Shown piece after piece: positions 12,314 to 23,753 of a stretch of DNA of 64,000 bases. The stretch is from NCBI GenBank assembly GCA_013397455.1, contig VYZB01000218.1:657233-721232 (forward strand), given 5' to 3'. How positions within the stretch are numbered: the stretch's first letter is position 1; the number at the start of each line of letters is the position of its first letter. The position numbers were made by a program, and so were the translations under genes. The notes below the pieces were generated by a model. The model saw only the letters and a program-made list of their open reading frames with translations. It had not been told where the DNA came from and made no database searches. The DNA is from Crotophaga sulcirostris (lineage: Eukaryota; Chordata; Aves; Cuculiformes; Crotophagidae).

Positions 12314-14651
12314 ATATATCAATGTATAAATACTTTTCCCAGCATGTTTTTTTGTGTGGTTTTGAAAAAATATCTAATGTTTCATTGGTATTTAGTAAGC
12401 ACAAGTGGAAGGACTTATCTCCGTTTTGAGAAACAGCCTAGTAGATGTCAGCTTCAGGTAAATTTCTCCTCATATTTCTCTTGGATTTTTTGCCTCTTTC
12501 TCTATACCCCCTCTTTAAGTAATTCTTTTTTCTTCATTGTACTCTTGGTCTTTCACATACTTTAATGTAATGTAAAAGTCTAGTTTGATCTCATCTCAGT
12601 AAACACAGATCTTAAAAAAAAATTGGCACTCCTCAAGATATCCTCAAAGTCATGTCTCCATGTATAATGTATACTTGCTGCTTCTGTGCTTGCTCCTTCC
12701 CTCCAGGGCTCCATCCCTTTTTTGTTCTGTTTCTCTGAATTCCCGTTGGTTTCTGAACTTTTCTGGGTAATAAAATGGATATCACTGAAAGCCATGACCC
12801 ACAGGAGTGTTTTCCAGCATCACAGAAAAAATAGCTGCCCTGCCTCTGTCAAGCAGCTCAGACACAGTTCTAAATTATCCTGTCCACTTTTCTTGTTGCT
12901 TTTTATCACGTCAGATCTGAGTTCCTGAAGTGGGGATAGCCAGGATGGGCTCTTTATTTTCTAACCAAAGGTACACTCTCTACAGGTAAAAGTTACAGCA
13001 AATGGGATACATCCAACAGGTCTTGGACATTTGCAGTGTACACTATTAATCTGGTCTAATTTTTGCCTATTTCCTCCATGGACCATCAAAGGCACATCGA
13101 TATTTAACTCAAGCATATGTTTTAGATACCAAAAGTTAATACAGTTAATAAATCTCTTGACAATTTCCATGCTTCAGTTTTTCCCAGGATAGGTCCATTT
13201 TGGCTGTCATTTCCCCCAGATGTATGTTTACATAATGTATGTCTCCTTTATCTGCTGGATGTGAACCAGTATGGTACCTGTAGCACGAACACCAGGAAAA
13301 ATCCCTAGTTGAGATGCTTTATCCTCTTCCCTTTCCTTCCTTGCGTTGTTTCACATCTCTTTACACCTGACTTGGAAATCTGTTACCTACTTCTTAATCT
13401 GTAGCAAAAAGGGGAAAGAGAATTGATTATCTCAGGTGGTTGAAGTTTGGTTCCTTTTGATTACAGAGGGAAAACAGTGTTTGTTTTATTTGAAAAAAAG
13501 TAGTGCTTGGTTAAAAATTATCCTTCAACAGCCTGAGAGGAGTTCAGCTGACCGTAGTCCTCTACATAGGTCATTGCTGTCAAATCTCCCACTGCGACCA
13601 AGGGAGAAAAGTGGACAGTTCTCCTAATCCTAAAGGAAATACATAAAGCAGATGATAAAGGACCCCTAACATAAGTAGCGTTGATGTCTCAAGTTAGGTG
13701 AGATCATCTCATCTCACTTGTCTTTAGCTGTCCTATGGAGAGGTTATTTTAGAGGTAAATGTTTTAAATAGTAACTTCAACAGCACTTCATCAGATATAA
13801 ATTCGTTCTCAATGTTTGCCCTTTTGGTCATTGTTTGAATTTCTCTCAAGTTAAACAAGCAATTTCATTTTGCCTACAGTAAATCTCTCTTTGCAGATCC
13901 CATAGGCTGGCACCACACTATAATGCTACCACACAGAAAATGTTGCTGCTTTCTCTCCCTGCCCATAAGGTTCTTTTCCTTTGCCCTCTCTCTGTACTTC
14001 ATGCAGACCAGATCAGGTTGCTGTCTGCTTTGGATTCACCACCCATGGTTCCTACAAGAATGGTATTTTGAGGCAAAGTTCACTCAAAATGTAACACTCA
14101 GAAAGTCTTATTGAAACTGGCAAAACAGTATGCAGCTCTTGCCTGTGGGACAGAGCCTAAATGCCCATGTTCTATTGGCACCTTTCAGACCAAATGCTTC
14201 TGCTGCATAACAATGCTTGCTGAAAAGGACATCAGAGCCACTAGAGGAAAGGAAGAAGCAGAACCAAATTTTATCTTGGTGGAGTATGAGGAAGCCCCAC
14301 TGATTTTATGTGTTTTTAACAGGGTTTAGCTGAACGCTGCTGGCAGGAATGCATTCCCCAGGGTGGTTGAGTAGAATCAGGTTGAACTCTTGCTTCTTTA
14401 TCTGAAGAGACAGTAGGAATAAACTGGTATTGATGGCAGGAAAAAGAAAATGCAGTCAAATATGGATTACACTTTTGTCTTAAAATTTGAACCCTCTGCA
14501 GTTGCCTTTTCTATTACTTGGAGTCCCCTATAATTAATCTACTGTCAGAAATATTCCATTTGTTGTTGCTAGGCATGAAGACAATCTACAGGGAGCTACT
14601 AAAGTAGCACCTGTATTCCTGGCCAAGACTGGAGCCAGCAAGAAATATATT
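12314..14651. other. unique non-coding sequence, no gene seen
   Basis: AT-rich and pyrimidine-rich sequence between a CR1 fragment and a SINE-like relic. The open frames (60 to 80 codons) lack domains and overlap on both strands. A short inverted repeat (GTGAGAT...ATCTCAC) lies near 13699-13718. Confidence 0.55.
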
Positions 14652-14775
14652 TTCCAGCCCAGCCACTGACTTGTTGAGTACTCATGGGGAAATAGAGCTG
14701 AAAAGGGGTTAAGTAGGGATAAAATACATTTGCAAAGTGCTTTAGAGCTGTGTAAATGCTAATTAGAGGCTGCTT
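14652..14775 (-). mobile_element. MIR-type (CORE) SINE relic, probable
   Basis: Read on the - strand the segment follows the order of a MIR/CORE-SINE: a TAGC.TTTA-like start, the AGCRCTTT-like block (AAAGTGCTTTAGAG on the + strand at about 14735-14748), and the tRNA-proximal end resembling CTGCCACT.ACT.GCTGTG (CAGCCACTGACTTGTTGAG at about 14659-14677). Divergence is high, as expected for a repeat family predating the split of amniotes. A related L2/MIR3 tail is an alternative. Recognised by eye only. Confidence 0.45.
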
Positions 14776-15671
14776 CATGGCCTGTGGCTTAGATGGCTGC
14801 CTCCTGCTTTCAGCCTGCTGCCACCCTCTGAGTGAGCATCTTGTCTTGGTTCAGGGACCAATGGAATAGCCTCTTGCCTCTGGATGTTTTTTCCACCTTG
14901 AGCGCTGTGACTAGAAAAGTGGAAAACTTCTGTGCCTTTTGAACAGTGGAGTTCACCTCCCACCAGCAGCCCACGGTGCGCATTGCCTTACTAGCCCATT
15001 ATGGTGATTCTCTTCTCTGAAGGAGCCAGGGCAGTTTTTTAGCTGAAAGCTGACCAGAGAAAAACAAGTTTCTCAGGGTCTGCAAGTGTCTGTATTGCTC
15101 CTGGCTCTGTCTGTAAATGGCCATAAACACAGTAGGGCATCTGTTTTCTATAAGTGCTACGGCAGTTTAGAGGGGTGAGACTGGAAAGTCACATTTCAGA
15201 TCCCACTTTGTGTAGTATGGACCCAGATATGGCCTGTCAAATATGTTTTAATTTACCCTGTCCTTGTGCATTCCTTGAGTATGATCCCTTCCAGTCTGGA
15301 TGAGGTGGCAACCCCCTTACCTCTCTAGGGCTAGCTGGATGATCCAAAGACACTTGCATTTGTTTCTCTCTCAAAAACTCATGGAACACTAATAGCTCAT
15401 GGAAAGCCTCAGAGTTGACAATTAACTTTTGAACACTGAAGGACTTTTTTTTTTTTCAGGCAGGAATTTGGAGGAATTTGTCCTGATTGGCATATATCAG
15501 TTAGCTCCAGACACATCCTCAGCACACGTACCTGACAGCTGTGCTCTGCAGAAGTTAGCCTGAGCAACTCTTCTTAAGGTATTTTCCTCACATAAAGGCA
15601 CATGGAAGCATATCCTGAAATGTTTCTTGGGCCCAGGGATTCAGAAGAAAGGACAAAGACGAGACAAATAG
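14776..15671. other. unique non-coding sequence, no gene seen
   Basis: Moderately GC-richer than its surroundings at 14790-15350, with no open frame above about 62 codons and no recognised repeat. A run of 12 T lies near 15446-15457. Confidence 0.55.
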
Positions 15672-15755
15672 GTAGGGAAGGAAAAGCGAAAGGGAAAGGG
15701 AAAGGGAAAGCAGAAGGGGAAGGGGAAGGGGAAAAGGGAAGAGGAAGGAGGAGTG
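15672..15755 (+). repeat. GGGAAA/GGGGAA purine tract, G-quadruplex candidate
   Basis: Almost pure purine on the + strand. Four to five GGG runs spaced by AAA or AA are followed by three GGGG runs spaced by AA and a further GGG run. At least four runs of three or more G with loops of 2-7 bases meet the standard G-quadruplex pattern, and the complementary strand is a pyrimidine tract. It is probably an imperfect hexamer microsatellite. Confidence 0.85.
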
Positions 15756-17985
15756 GAGGTTGATTTTACTTTTCTGAGAATGAAATATCTATATTGCATA
15801 AGAGGACTGAGGACGGAAGTTTATCTTTTCAATACTTTCACACTCATAAATTAAACAAATTCCAGAAACTACTGATGATATTTAACGTTGGGAAGAATAG
15901 TGTGTACTATCCATAACACAGGGACTCTTGCATTAGGAAGCAGACCCCAGTACAAATGCTGTGGATATTTGTCCAAAACCAGTATTTAGCTAAAGGAGTG
16001 TGAGAATAATTAATTAACCATGTGACTGTCTCTTTTAGTTCAAGTCCATCACAAGTTTAGAGAGGACTGATATCACTTAAGTATCTAAACTCTTCTGAGT
16101 TTTCTTCTCCTTTGTAAAAGTTTTTCTTTATATTTCTCTTTGGTGTTTTTGGTATCAAATATTGTTTACCAGCTCTAGGAACAAACCCTCTTTAAAAATA
16201 ATCTGTTTACAAAATTGTATTTTGATATTTCTATATTCTTATCAGGAGGAGAAGGGTATTGTGTATTTGCTCTACTTTATCAGCAGAACCATAAATCTGC
16301 AAAGCTGTTATTAATGCTGAATAAATGTACTGAGAGTGCTGGTATGCATTTCAGTTTGAAGTCAGACTTTAAAGTATTCAGCTGATGGTTTTATTGTTGA
16401 GACTACAGCTGAATAGCAATCCTTATGAAAATGTTTCTATAGAGAATTCTAGACTGAAGTTCACTGACACTCGGTAACACAATTCTCTAATGCCTCTCTA
16501 ACTGTACAGAAAAAGTCAGCAAATTGCCTATCATTTCATGGAAACTGAGCGACTACCTAATTTCATTGTTAGTTACTCTTCATGTGTTAGGTGAGATATA
16601 TGGGAGGGGAGCCAGAATTCATGTATGTTAATTTTATTATCAGCTTTTATTCTCTAATCCTGTCATTTAGAGATATCCTATTACATGGTGCACCTTGTTT
16701 CATAAAGAAGAGGTAAGGAAGAAATTAATAAAATATCATTTCTCTTTACAAAGGTCACTTTTACCTTCAGGGATGCCATTGGTACCTGTCTTCCTGCTGG
16801 GGTTAAAGTCTTTCTAAGCTTCTTTAAAGGGTGCTCTAACAGTAGGCTTCCTTTTATCCACTGGTCACTTGGAAACAAACCTTTTTGGAAAATCCTTGTA
16901 TTAGGATAATTAATTTAGGCTGTTCAAATAATTGCCTAAACAAATAAATGGATTATCTCGGCTGCATTTCATGGCCTGCTTCTGTCTTACATCCTTATGA
17001 ACAAATCTCCTTTGACACGAAATAAGTCAGGAGTCTATTTTTTAATACACCTAAACAATTGACTCCCCATTGTAGCTTAGAGGTCATATTTATTTATTTA
17101 TCTTCCGAGGAGCCAGGCTGCATCTAAATGGTGAGAACTAGGAGTACTTCTTCCATGGATGGATACATATGTGGGTGAAATCCTTGCTTCACCTCAGGAT
17201 GGTGCTCAAATATATCTCTTCCTTCTTTTCCTCTCAAGATTATCATGTAAAAAAAGGCCTTCTCTCTGTTTGTACAAAGGGAATTGCCCTCACAATAATT
17301 TTTGAGAGAATGCCCTAATCTGCTACAGCCAAGGAATAAATATCAGAATTGAATAACAGTGCCTATAATTGTGTATTAGCACAATATATTTTATTATATA
17401 GTGCTGTTTTTATGTTGGAAAAGTGAAATATCTTTAAAACAAAGTTGATTATTTCATAGTTTTCAGTCTAATTCTCCACCATGTCAGAATCACATTGATT
17501 TTTTCATAGCTAGTATTCTACATAAGCCATGGAAGTTAAGACCCTCAGGATCTTCTAAAACTAACAGAATGATATTGTTTACGCTCTCCACAGGCCTACG
17601 CTGCTGTTTTTTTGGATAGAATAGGGAGGCCCAGAATATCTAAGGTTGATAGAGTTCCAAACCCAACACAGCTGCTTTTACCTGGAAGATTCTGTACTTT
17701 TGCAAATGTCATATACTTGCGTGAAATGAAGAACCAACCTTGTAGAGAAGAGTTTTTTTAACAAATGATTTGCAAACCTTATAAGCAACTATAGCAAGTG
17801 ATATAAATAGGAGATGCATATACATATATAAGCAGTTACTCTCCAGTCATGTAAGTAGCTATTGTAAGAAAGTAAAAAAAAAGCAGAAATGGCATTTCAG
17901 TCATGACTTTGCCTAGCACACCTGTGTTCAATGAATAAGCATTTCAGTTGGATGGAAATAACATAGTTCATACTTATTGTGTGCC
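15756..17985. other. unique AT-rich sequence, possible conserved non-coding stretch
   Basis: No gene or repeat recognised. The part at about 16890-17115 is AT-rich but compositionally balanced, with many TAAT/ATTA-type cores and no simple repeats. By eye this resembles conserved non-coding DNA (see findings). Confidence 0.45.
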
Positions 17986-18075
17986 TCCTCTCCTCTCCTC
18001 TCCTCTCCTCTCCTCTCCTCTCCTCTCCTCTCCTCTCCTCTCCTCTCCTCTCCTCTCCTCTCCTCTCCTCTCCTC
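17986..18075. repeat. (TCCTC)18 pentanucleotide microsatellite
   Basis: Eighteen perfect, uninterrupted copies of TCCTC (90 bp). The other strand is the all-purine GAGGA repeat. Perfect long arrays like this are usually length-polymorphic and prone to replication slippage. The true copy number could differ if the region was assembled from short reads. Confidence 0.98.
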
Positions 18076-21000
18076 AGAGTTGATAAGGATTATAGTTGTA
18101 GCTTGAGAAAAATCTCGACACTTTCAAATTTGTCTTAACTCACAATCTAACAATGCCAACAATAAAAATCGCTTGCCAGCTTCACACAGAATGAGAAAAA
18201 TTATTCAGAACCATGTAATTGTTTAATTCAGATACCATCAAGATATTATAATGTAGAATACGTTATATAATTGTAATGTAGTAGAATGGTAGTTTGCGTA
18301 TTTTATATAGCTAAGCAAAGCGAATCAACACAAAGCAAACTTGATTTTAATCATGTTTGAAAAAATATGCTCCAACATCAAAAAGTGATGGAAAATTGAA
18401 ATAATTCAAATTAATTTACATGTTTTTCACGATGAGATTTTTTTAATTGACGTATTTCTTCCTCCATTGATTTTATTCTAGTTAAATTGTCTTTTTTAAA
18501 TGTAAATTTTGACCTGCTCTCTATCTGAAAATTGACTAGTAGAGTGAATTGTGAAAGTCACATGAGAAGCATTCAGTAATTTTCTTTGTAATCTTTTGTC
18601 AATGGCCATATGTAGAGGATAATTTAAGTAATCTCTGTAGATTTATTCCTATATACTAAGACTCCATGCTTCTGTTCAGGAATTTTCTAAATAGAAATCT
18701 GTATGATTTAGCTACGGCTAATAATGTGCAAGAAAAATGTCTTCAGAGATCCTGAAAATCACATCAATTGGACAGCACACATGCAGCATGTCCATCCTTA
18801 CAACAAAACTGTACTGCACACAGCTTGTGTACAATAAATGTAACATTTCCTGAAAATGGCTTGGAGGCACTCATAACATCAGACATCCACAAAGCAAATC
18901 AAATGCCTCATTTAGGTGCCGAGAACCACTTCACATGGCCCAGCATGTACAAAATATTCAAAAGGACTGGTGGATATAGCATAGGACACATGGGAGATCT
19001 TTGTCCATATGGAGAGGCAGCTGGAGGACATATGGGATACTCCAGGGTATCTGAAGTGGCACTAGACACCTATAGTTCATGACAGGAAACATTCCTATCA
19101 AGAACATCAGGCTTACATGTATGAATATATACAGATATATATATTTAAAATACATATAGGTTTTAAAATCTACTTCAACAAAACTTCTGGGCAAAAAGAT
19201 GGGACAATGCCTAGAGGAAGGAAGACATATGGCTCTAAAGGATGTGGTTTTAGATGCTCTGGAAATTAAATGAGTTGTTCTTTCTGTGTTTTTTTCCTCC
19301 AGATGGCAAAAATCTCATCAGGAATAGCAGATCTTTCGAGTTTCCTAAGATGTAAGATGTCAGAAGGCCTCCACTCTAGGAAGTCTGGAGACACGTCCGT
19401 AGTTTTAAGCGGGATGCTCTGGAAAAGTCAGAGGGTTTCAGCACTGACTAAACACAAATCTGGTTTCAACTTGGCTTCAAAGTTGACTTCAAATTGACAT
19501 CTGGATCTGGATTAAACCTCCAGATCTTTGTGCTTCATGCTACCTCTGCTTCTAGTGATGACGGTTCACAGCATACCAGACTAAACACCAGATAAAAGCA
19601 CTGCATTTCTTGTTTTCTCCATAATATGACTTATTTCAAACTGTTAATGCATTCTGAGTCCTCTAAATCTGTGTTACTGTCTCCAACCAATGCGAGTGCC
19701 TTGGATGGCTGTTGCAGTACAGTGTGTAGGACATTGCTCAAGTCCGCTTCCATTAAGTATCTGAGGAAATTGTTATTAGAATGGCTCACCATGAAAGGCA
19801 CCAGAGTTTCACAGGAATTTATTATTGGAATTCAGTACTCATTCAAGACAGTAACAGATAAAGTCTGTGATATGAGAGCAACTGAGAAAAAACTGATAGA
19901 ACTTGTCATTTTTTTTACAGTGTTGAGATTCTGTCCTCACACCATTATTTTGAGTTAATGCCTTTACTGTTTGCTAAGGTACAGTGGTATAAAGGCTCTA
20001 TGACATAGTGCCAGAAAATACCCATGTACATTATGAAGCATTTGGCTTACTCTAAATGTTTTTAGCCAGGGGTAATATAAAAAAGGCAAGTAGCTAAAAA
20101 TTTCATAGAGCTTGGCAGGATCGTGGGTAGAAGGAATACTGTACAAATCCAAAATGCAAAAGGTTTTCTCTAAGGATTGCCAAAAGAGAAAGTTTTACAG
20201 CATCATTACCTGCTAAACAGGAGATTTGCTGTAGGAGTCAGGGTTAGGCCTTTTCAGTTGCCAAAGCTGCTTCAAGGTGTTGGAGCCTTTTTGTTCACAG
20301 AATATCTATAATATACTTACGTGTCATGTGTAGAAACTGGGAAGTGGAACTTAAAAGGCTACAAGGGTGGGATCTGTCATTTTTGTCAGAACTTTGGACC
20401 CAAATTAATTCCTGACAGGAATGACCGTATCAAATAAAAATTTGATTTTGGAAATTTGGCAAACAAAAAGTCATATATTATATTAATTTTAATTTATAGG
20501 TTGGCTGTCATAGAGACAGTAGGTCTCACCTTGTTTCTTCATTTTAAAGTCCTGGGATTGCTGTGTCTGTGTACATAGGAGAAAATACTTCTCTGGAGCT
20601 GTTCGTTGTGTGGATTGCTGGTAGATTTGGTGATGGGCAGGTGGATTGTGTAGATATTTTGCTTATTATGGGAATGCTATATGCAGTAATTTGTAGAAAG
20701 TTCCTTCTTTTGCAAAACTGGAGTTGTTTCAGTAAACTCCTGTTGAAGAATGGGTAGTGCTCGCCATTTCTTCCTGGTTTCCCAGTAGCTCACCAAGAGC
20801 ACTGTCGGAGGCTCTATGGCAAGTTATCTGGCAACTAAGAAGCATTAATGATTTGGGTTTTAAGTGGGTGTTTTGATACTTGGAGATATCCAGCTGAAAA
20901 ACTGCACCCTCATAGTACCGTGGAAGCTCTAGGCTCAGAGCTTCTGACTTCATCATCTTGCGAAATTTGTAGAGGTTTTTGGACTTCTAGTTTCACTAGT

Positions 21001-21999
21001 CTATAGCGGAAGATTCCTAGACTGACTGTATCTCCATAGGAATAGCTTCTTGGTGAATGATCTATGTCCTCTAAGAGAAAAGAAACCAAAACAAAACATT
21101 TTGCCTTTTTTTCCTTCTGATTCATTTCTCATCAAGATTAACATTCAACAGGAAATTACAAACTTTCCAAGCTTTGTTCTGGTAACTAATTTGAGAAGTG
21201 TGCTGCAAAAGTTCGCTGTTACTGGGAACTGAACTATAATGTTTCCAAAATGAAAGTTTTCAGCAACTTCTGTTACTTGCTTTAGACTGTTCAAAGTTGC
21301 AAGGCCTCTATGAGAGGGCAGGTGAAGTGGTGAACAGTGCGATTCGTGAATCTAGAAAGCTACGGAACTCTATTGAATAGCTGCTGTTTTTTGTTAGGCT
21401 TGCAGAGGCATCTGTGAAATACTCTTAGGGGCTCTAGTGTAAGTTCTCTCAGCTTATGGTTTTTGCACACTTTTACCCCTAAACAGTTTCTCTGATAATT
21501 CTCTGGGTTTGAGGGTGGGTTGCCCAATGCAGTCTGTAGTTCTGCTGACTATGTCTTGTCTGACTATGCACAGCTTGTTTAAAGCCAGGAAATGCATAAC
21601 ATATTTTGTTTCACAGAGAGCACTCAGCATCTCATGGCAAGATAATAGGTCTGCAGGAGCAGTAAATTTGACTAAGGCAACCTGAGATCTGTAATAACTA
21701 TTTCTCAGAACCCCTGGAAGTTGAGGAAAGTCTGACAGATGAACAAACATGAGGTCTATCTTCAAAAAATGTAAGCACATGCCAGCCAGTTCAACTTTGT
21801 TGCTGGCAGTAAGGAGTAAACAGAAGGTTATCACGCCTTCAGGAAGACCTCTGACACTGTCATATTGTATTCTCTTAATAGTATCATAAAGAAACTAAGG
21901 GAATCTGAATTAGCTGAAACTACTGTAAAGTGAAAGTAGAACTGCAGAAAGTACCATATCAAGAGAAAGCTGGTTGGTCATTCATTGCCACATCAGACG
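18076..21999. other. unique non-coding sequence, no gene seen
   Basis: AT-rich single-copy sequence. The open frames (104 codons at 18768-19082 +, 110 codons at 19626-19958 +, 126 codons at 21454-21834 -) have no recognisable domain and no supporting splice structure. A good polypyrimidine/CAG acceptor followed by ATG occurs at 19303 (see findings). Confidence 0.5.
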
Positions 22000-22430
22000 C
22001 TGCAGAGTAAAGTTCTTCAGGGGTATGACACTGTGCAGTATTTTCATTAATGACTTGAATGAAAAAATAAGAATGTACTTTGCAGGGACAGAAATCACAC
22101 TGAAGAATAGAATTAGAAATCTAAACTACCTCGAGAAACTAGGGAAAAATCCCAGAAAGTATATGCTGAAGATGAATGTAGAAATTGCAATGCTTCTAAA
22201 AGTTAATGAAATTGTTTGATATTTTGGTAGGAATAGTCATTTGAATAAATGTAAGATGAAGCAAGATGCTGGACTGAATAAAGGCAAGATGGGGAAAACT
22301 GATGTAGAAAATAAACTTGGGACCTAATTACTTACGTACTGAACATGAATCAGTAATGCTCTGCAGTTGTGAACAAGATGCACATGGTAGTGAGATGTAT
22401 AACAAAAAAGAATATGGTCTGAGACATTAA
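22000..22430 (+). mobile_element. ancient, heavily decayed CR1-type LINE (RT region)
   Basis: The segment around 22012-22110 preserves the order of the CR1 reverse-transcriptase block after motif GVLQGS: a TTCTTCAGGGGTATG start, then coding for SIFINDLNEKIRMYFAGTE, corresponding to the usual F-N-I-F-I-N-D-L-D region leading to the FADD catalytic box. Downstream (about 22330-22420) a CATGAATCAG...TGCTCTGCAG segment resembles the CR1 stretch that codes for the S-x-H-V-x-x-x-C-x-x-A region. Many indels and substitutions make this much older than the other copies. The element is inactive and its boundaries are approximate. Confidence 0.55.
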
Positions 22431-22443
22431 AAATTGCAGAAAT

Positions 22444-22513
22444 CATAGAGTTCAGAATATTTAGAAATTAGAAATCATCATAGAGTTCAGAATATTTAGA
22501 AATTAGAAATCAT
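22444..22513. repeat. perfect 35-bp tandem duplication
   Basis: Two identical 35-bp copies (22444-22478 and 22479-22513), each starting CATAGAGTTCAG and ending TTAGAAATCAT. Perfect identity means a very recent duplication or an assembly or polymerase-slippage artefact. Confidence 0.95.
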
Positions 22514-23374
22514 ATTTTTTATAAAGTTTTCATACAGATTCCAATGTAATAAAAATTGTCTCATTTACAGAGCACATTAGCTCAGCACATTCAGGAGTTC
22601 CCATGAAACTTCTTATGTCACTCATGGGCATATGTTTTTGCATGATGGAGAACTGTACTGACTTTTGAGCTGCATAATTTGTTATCTTGCCGTCAAGTTC
22701 CCATGCAAGAGAATTAAACCTCACTTCGTGTGCAGGGCCAACTCAGCACAGTGCACAAATGCCAGGCATGTTTGTGGCCTTACGATGGCAAATGTAGTAG
22801 TATAGTGCAAAGGTGACCTGCCCAGATGCAGTACAGCTTTTCAAATGTGACGCTGAAGCTTTGGAGGTCGCAGTACTTCGGGCAAGTGGGACAGTGTGCT
22901 TCAAGAGAAATGCAACCAATTTGCATGCAACACCAGCAAATATTTGAAGATAAAGGACACATCATTTTGATGTTACTCCGTTAGCTTCAGTGTTCATTCC
23001 GGTGTGTTCTGGCACAGAGGAAATTATGGGCATAAACAGGATCCTTCACTGGGGTAGGGACCCTCTGTTGATTGTTTACTCTGTCCTTGCAGAACCTCTC
23101 TGGGGGCACCAGTGGGTTTTGCCATGGCAACAAAAAGATTAAATTCTCCCTCTTTTTATTCTCTAGTATATTGTAGCATTTTGTGTGTCACAGGCAGCTC
23201 AAAATCTTTTCCTTAGTTGCTGAAACACAAGGAGTCTGAAGACGAAGAAGATTATTATCAGAAAGATTACGGACATTTCATAAATTTACTCCAAAGCACT
23301 TTACACTTACGTTCATATGAATACATGGAATTTTTAATAAATTGTGTACTAATTATATAAATAAATGATTTGAA
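22514..23374. other. unique non-coding sequence, no gene seen
   Basis: No gene or repeat recognised; only short frames of up to about 64 codons on the - strand. Confidence 0.55.
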
Positions 23375-23512
23375 AGGAAGTGTTCAAGACCAGGCTGGAT
23401 GGGGTCCTGAGTAGCCTGGTCTGGTGGGAGGTATCCCTGCCTGTGGCAGTGGGGTTGGAGCTAGACGATCTTTAAGGTCACTTCCAACACAAACCGTTGT
23501 ATGATTCCATGA
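23375..23512 (+). mobile_element. CR1 LINE, very short 3' end
   Basis: A 138-bp CR1 tail on the + strand. It begins in the last codons of ORF2 (coding for VFKTRLD-like residues), continues through the short 3' UTR (GATCTTTAAGGTCACTTCCAAC), and ends in an octamer-like tail ATGATTCCATGA. The expected ORF2 stop (CTAG in the AACCTGATCTAG context) has mutated to CTGG here. Severe 5' truncation is typical of CR1. Confidence 0.92.
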
Positions 23513-23647
23513 AAAATAATAGAAAAGGAAGGGAAAGATATGTAAAACACTAAGTGAAAAGCATGAAAATCATTGAAATCTGTTAACCTTCCAGAAATCT
23601 CTGGTCCATATAGGTTCTATACCCACCAAGCAGAGAAAACAGAAAAG
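23513..23647. other. short unique spacer
   Basis: Unique sequence between a CR1 tail and the unnamed repeat copy that follows. Confidence 0.5.
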
Positions 23648-23753
23648 CAAGCAGAATTTAAGGGCACTGTCTTAAGCTATTGCTGCTCTTCCAGTGTCAT
23701 TAAGACACCAGGTATTTACCTGATGGAGAAATAGAGATTCCTGCATTTTATTT
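23648..23753 (-). repeat. unnamed interspersed repeat, copy A (inverted relative to copy B)
   Basis: Reverse-complemented, this 106-bp segment aligns with 28171-28309. The first 88 aligned bases carry about seven mismatches (roughly 92% identity), including a shared ATGCAGGAATCTCTATTT block and a shared AGAGCAGCAATAG block. Beyond 23753 similarity drops, although a weak match (GTTTATGTCCTCTTCAGT) may continue to about 23800. I do not recognise the family. The strand labels only mark relative orientation. Confidence 0.85.
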
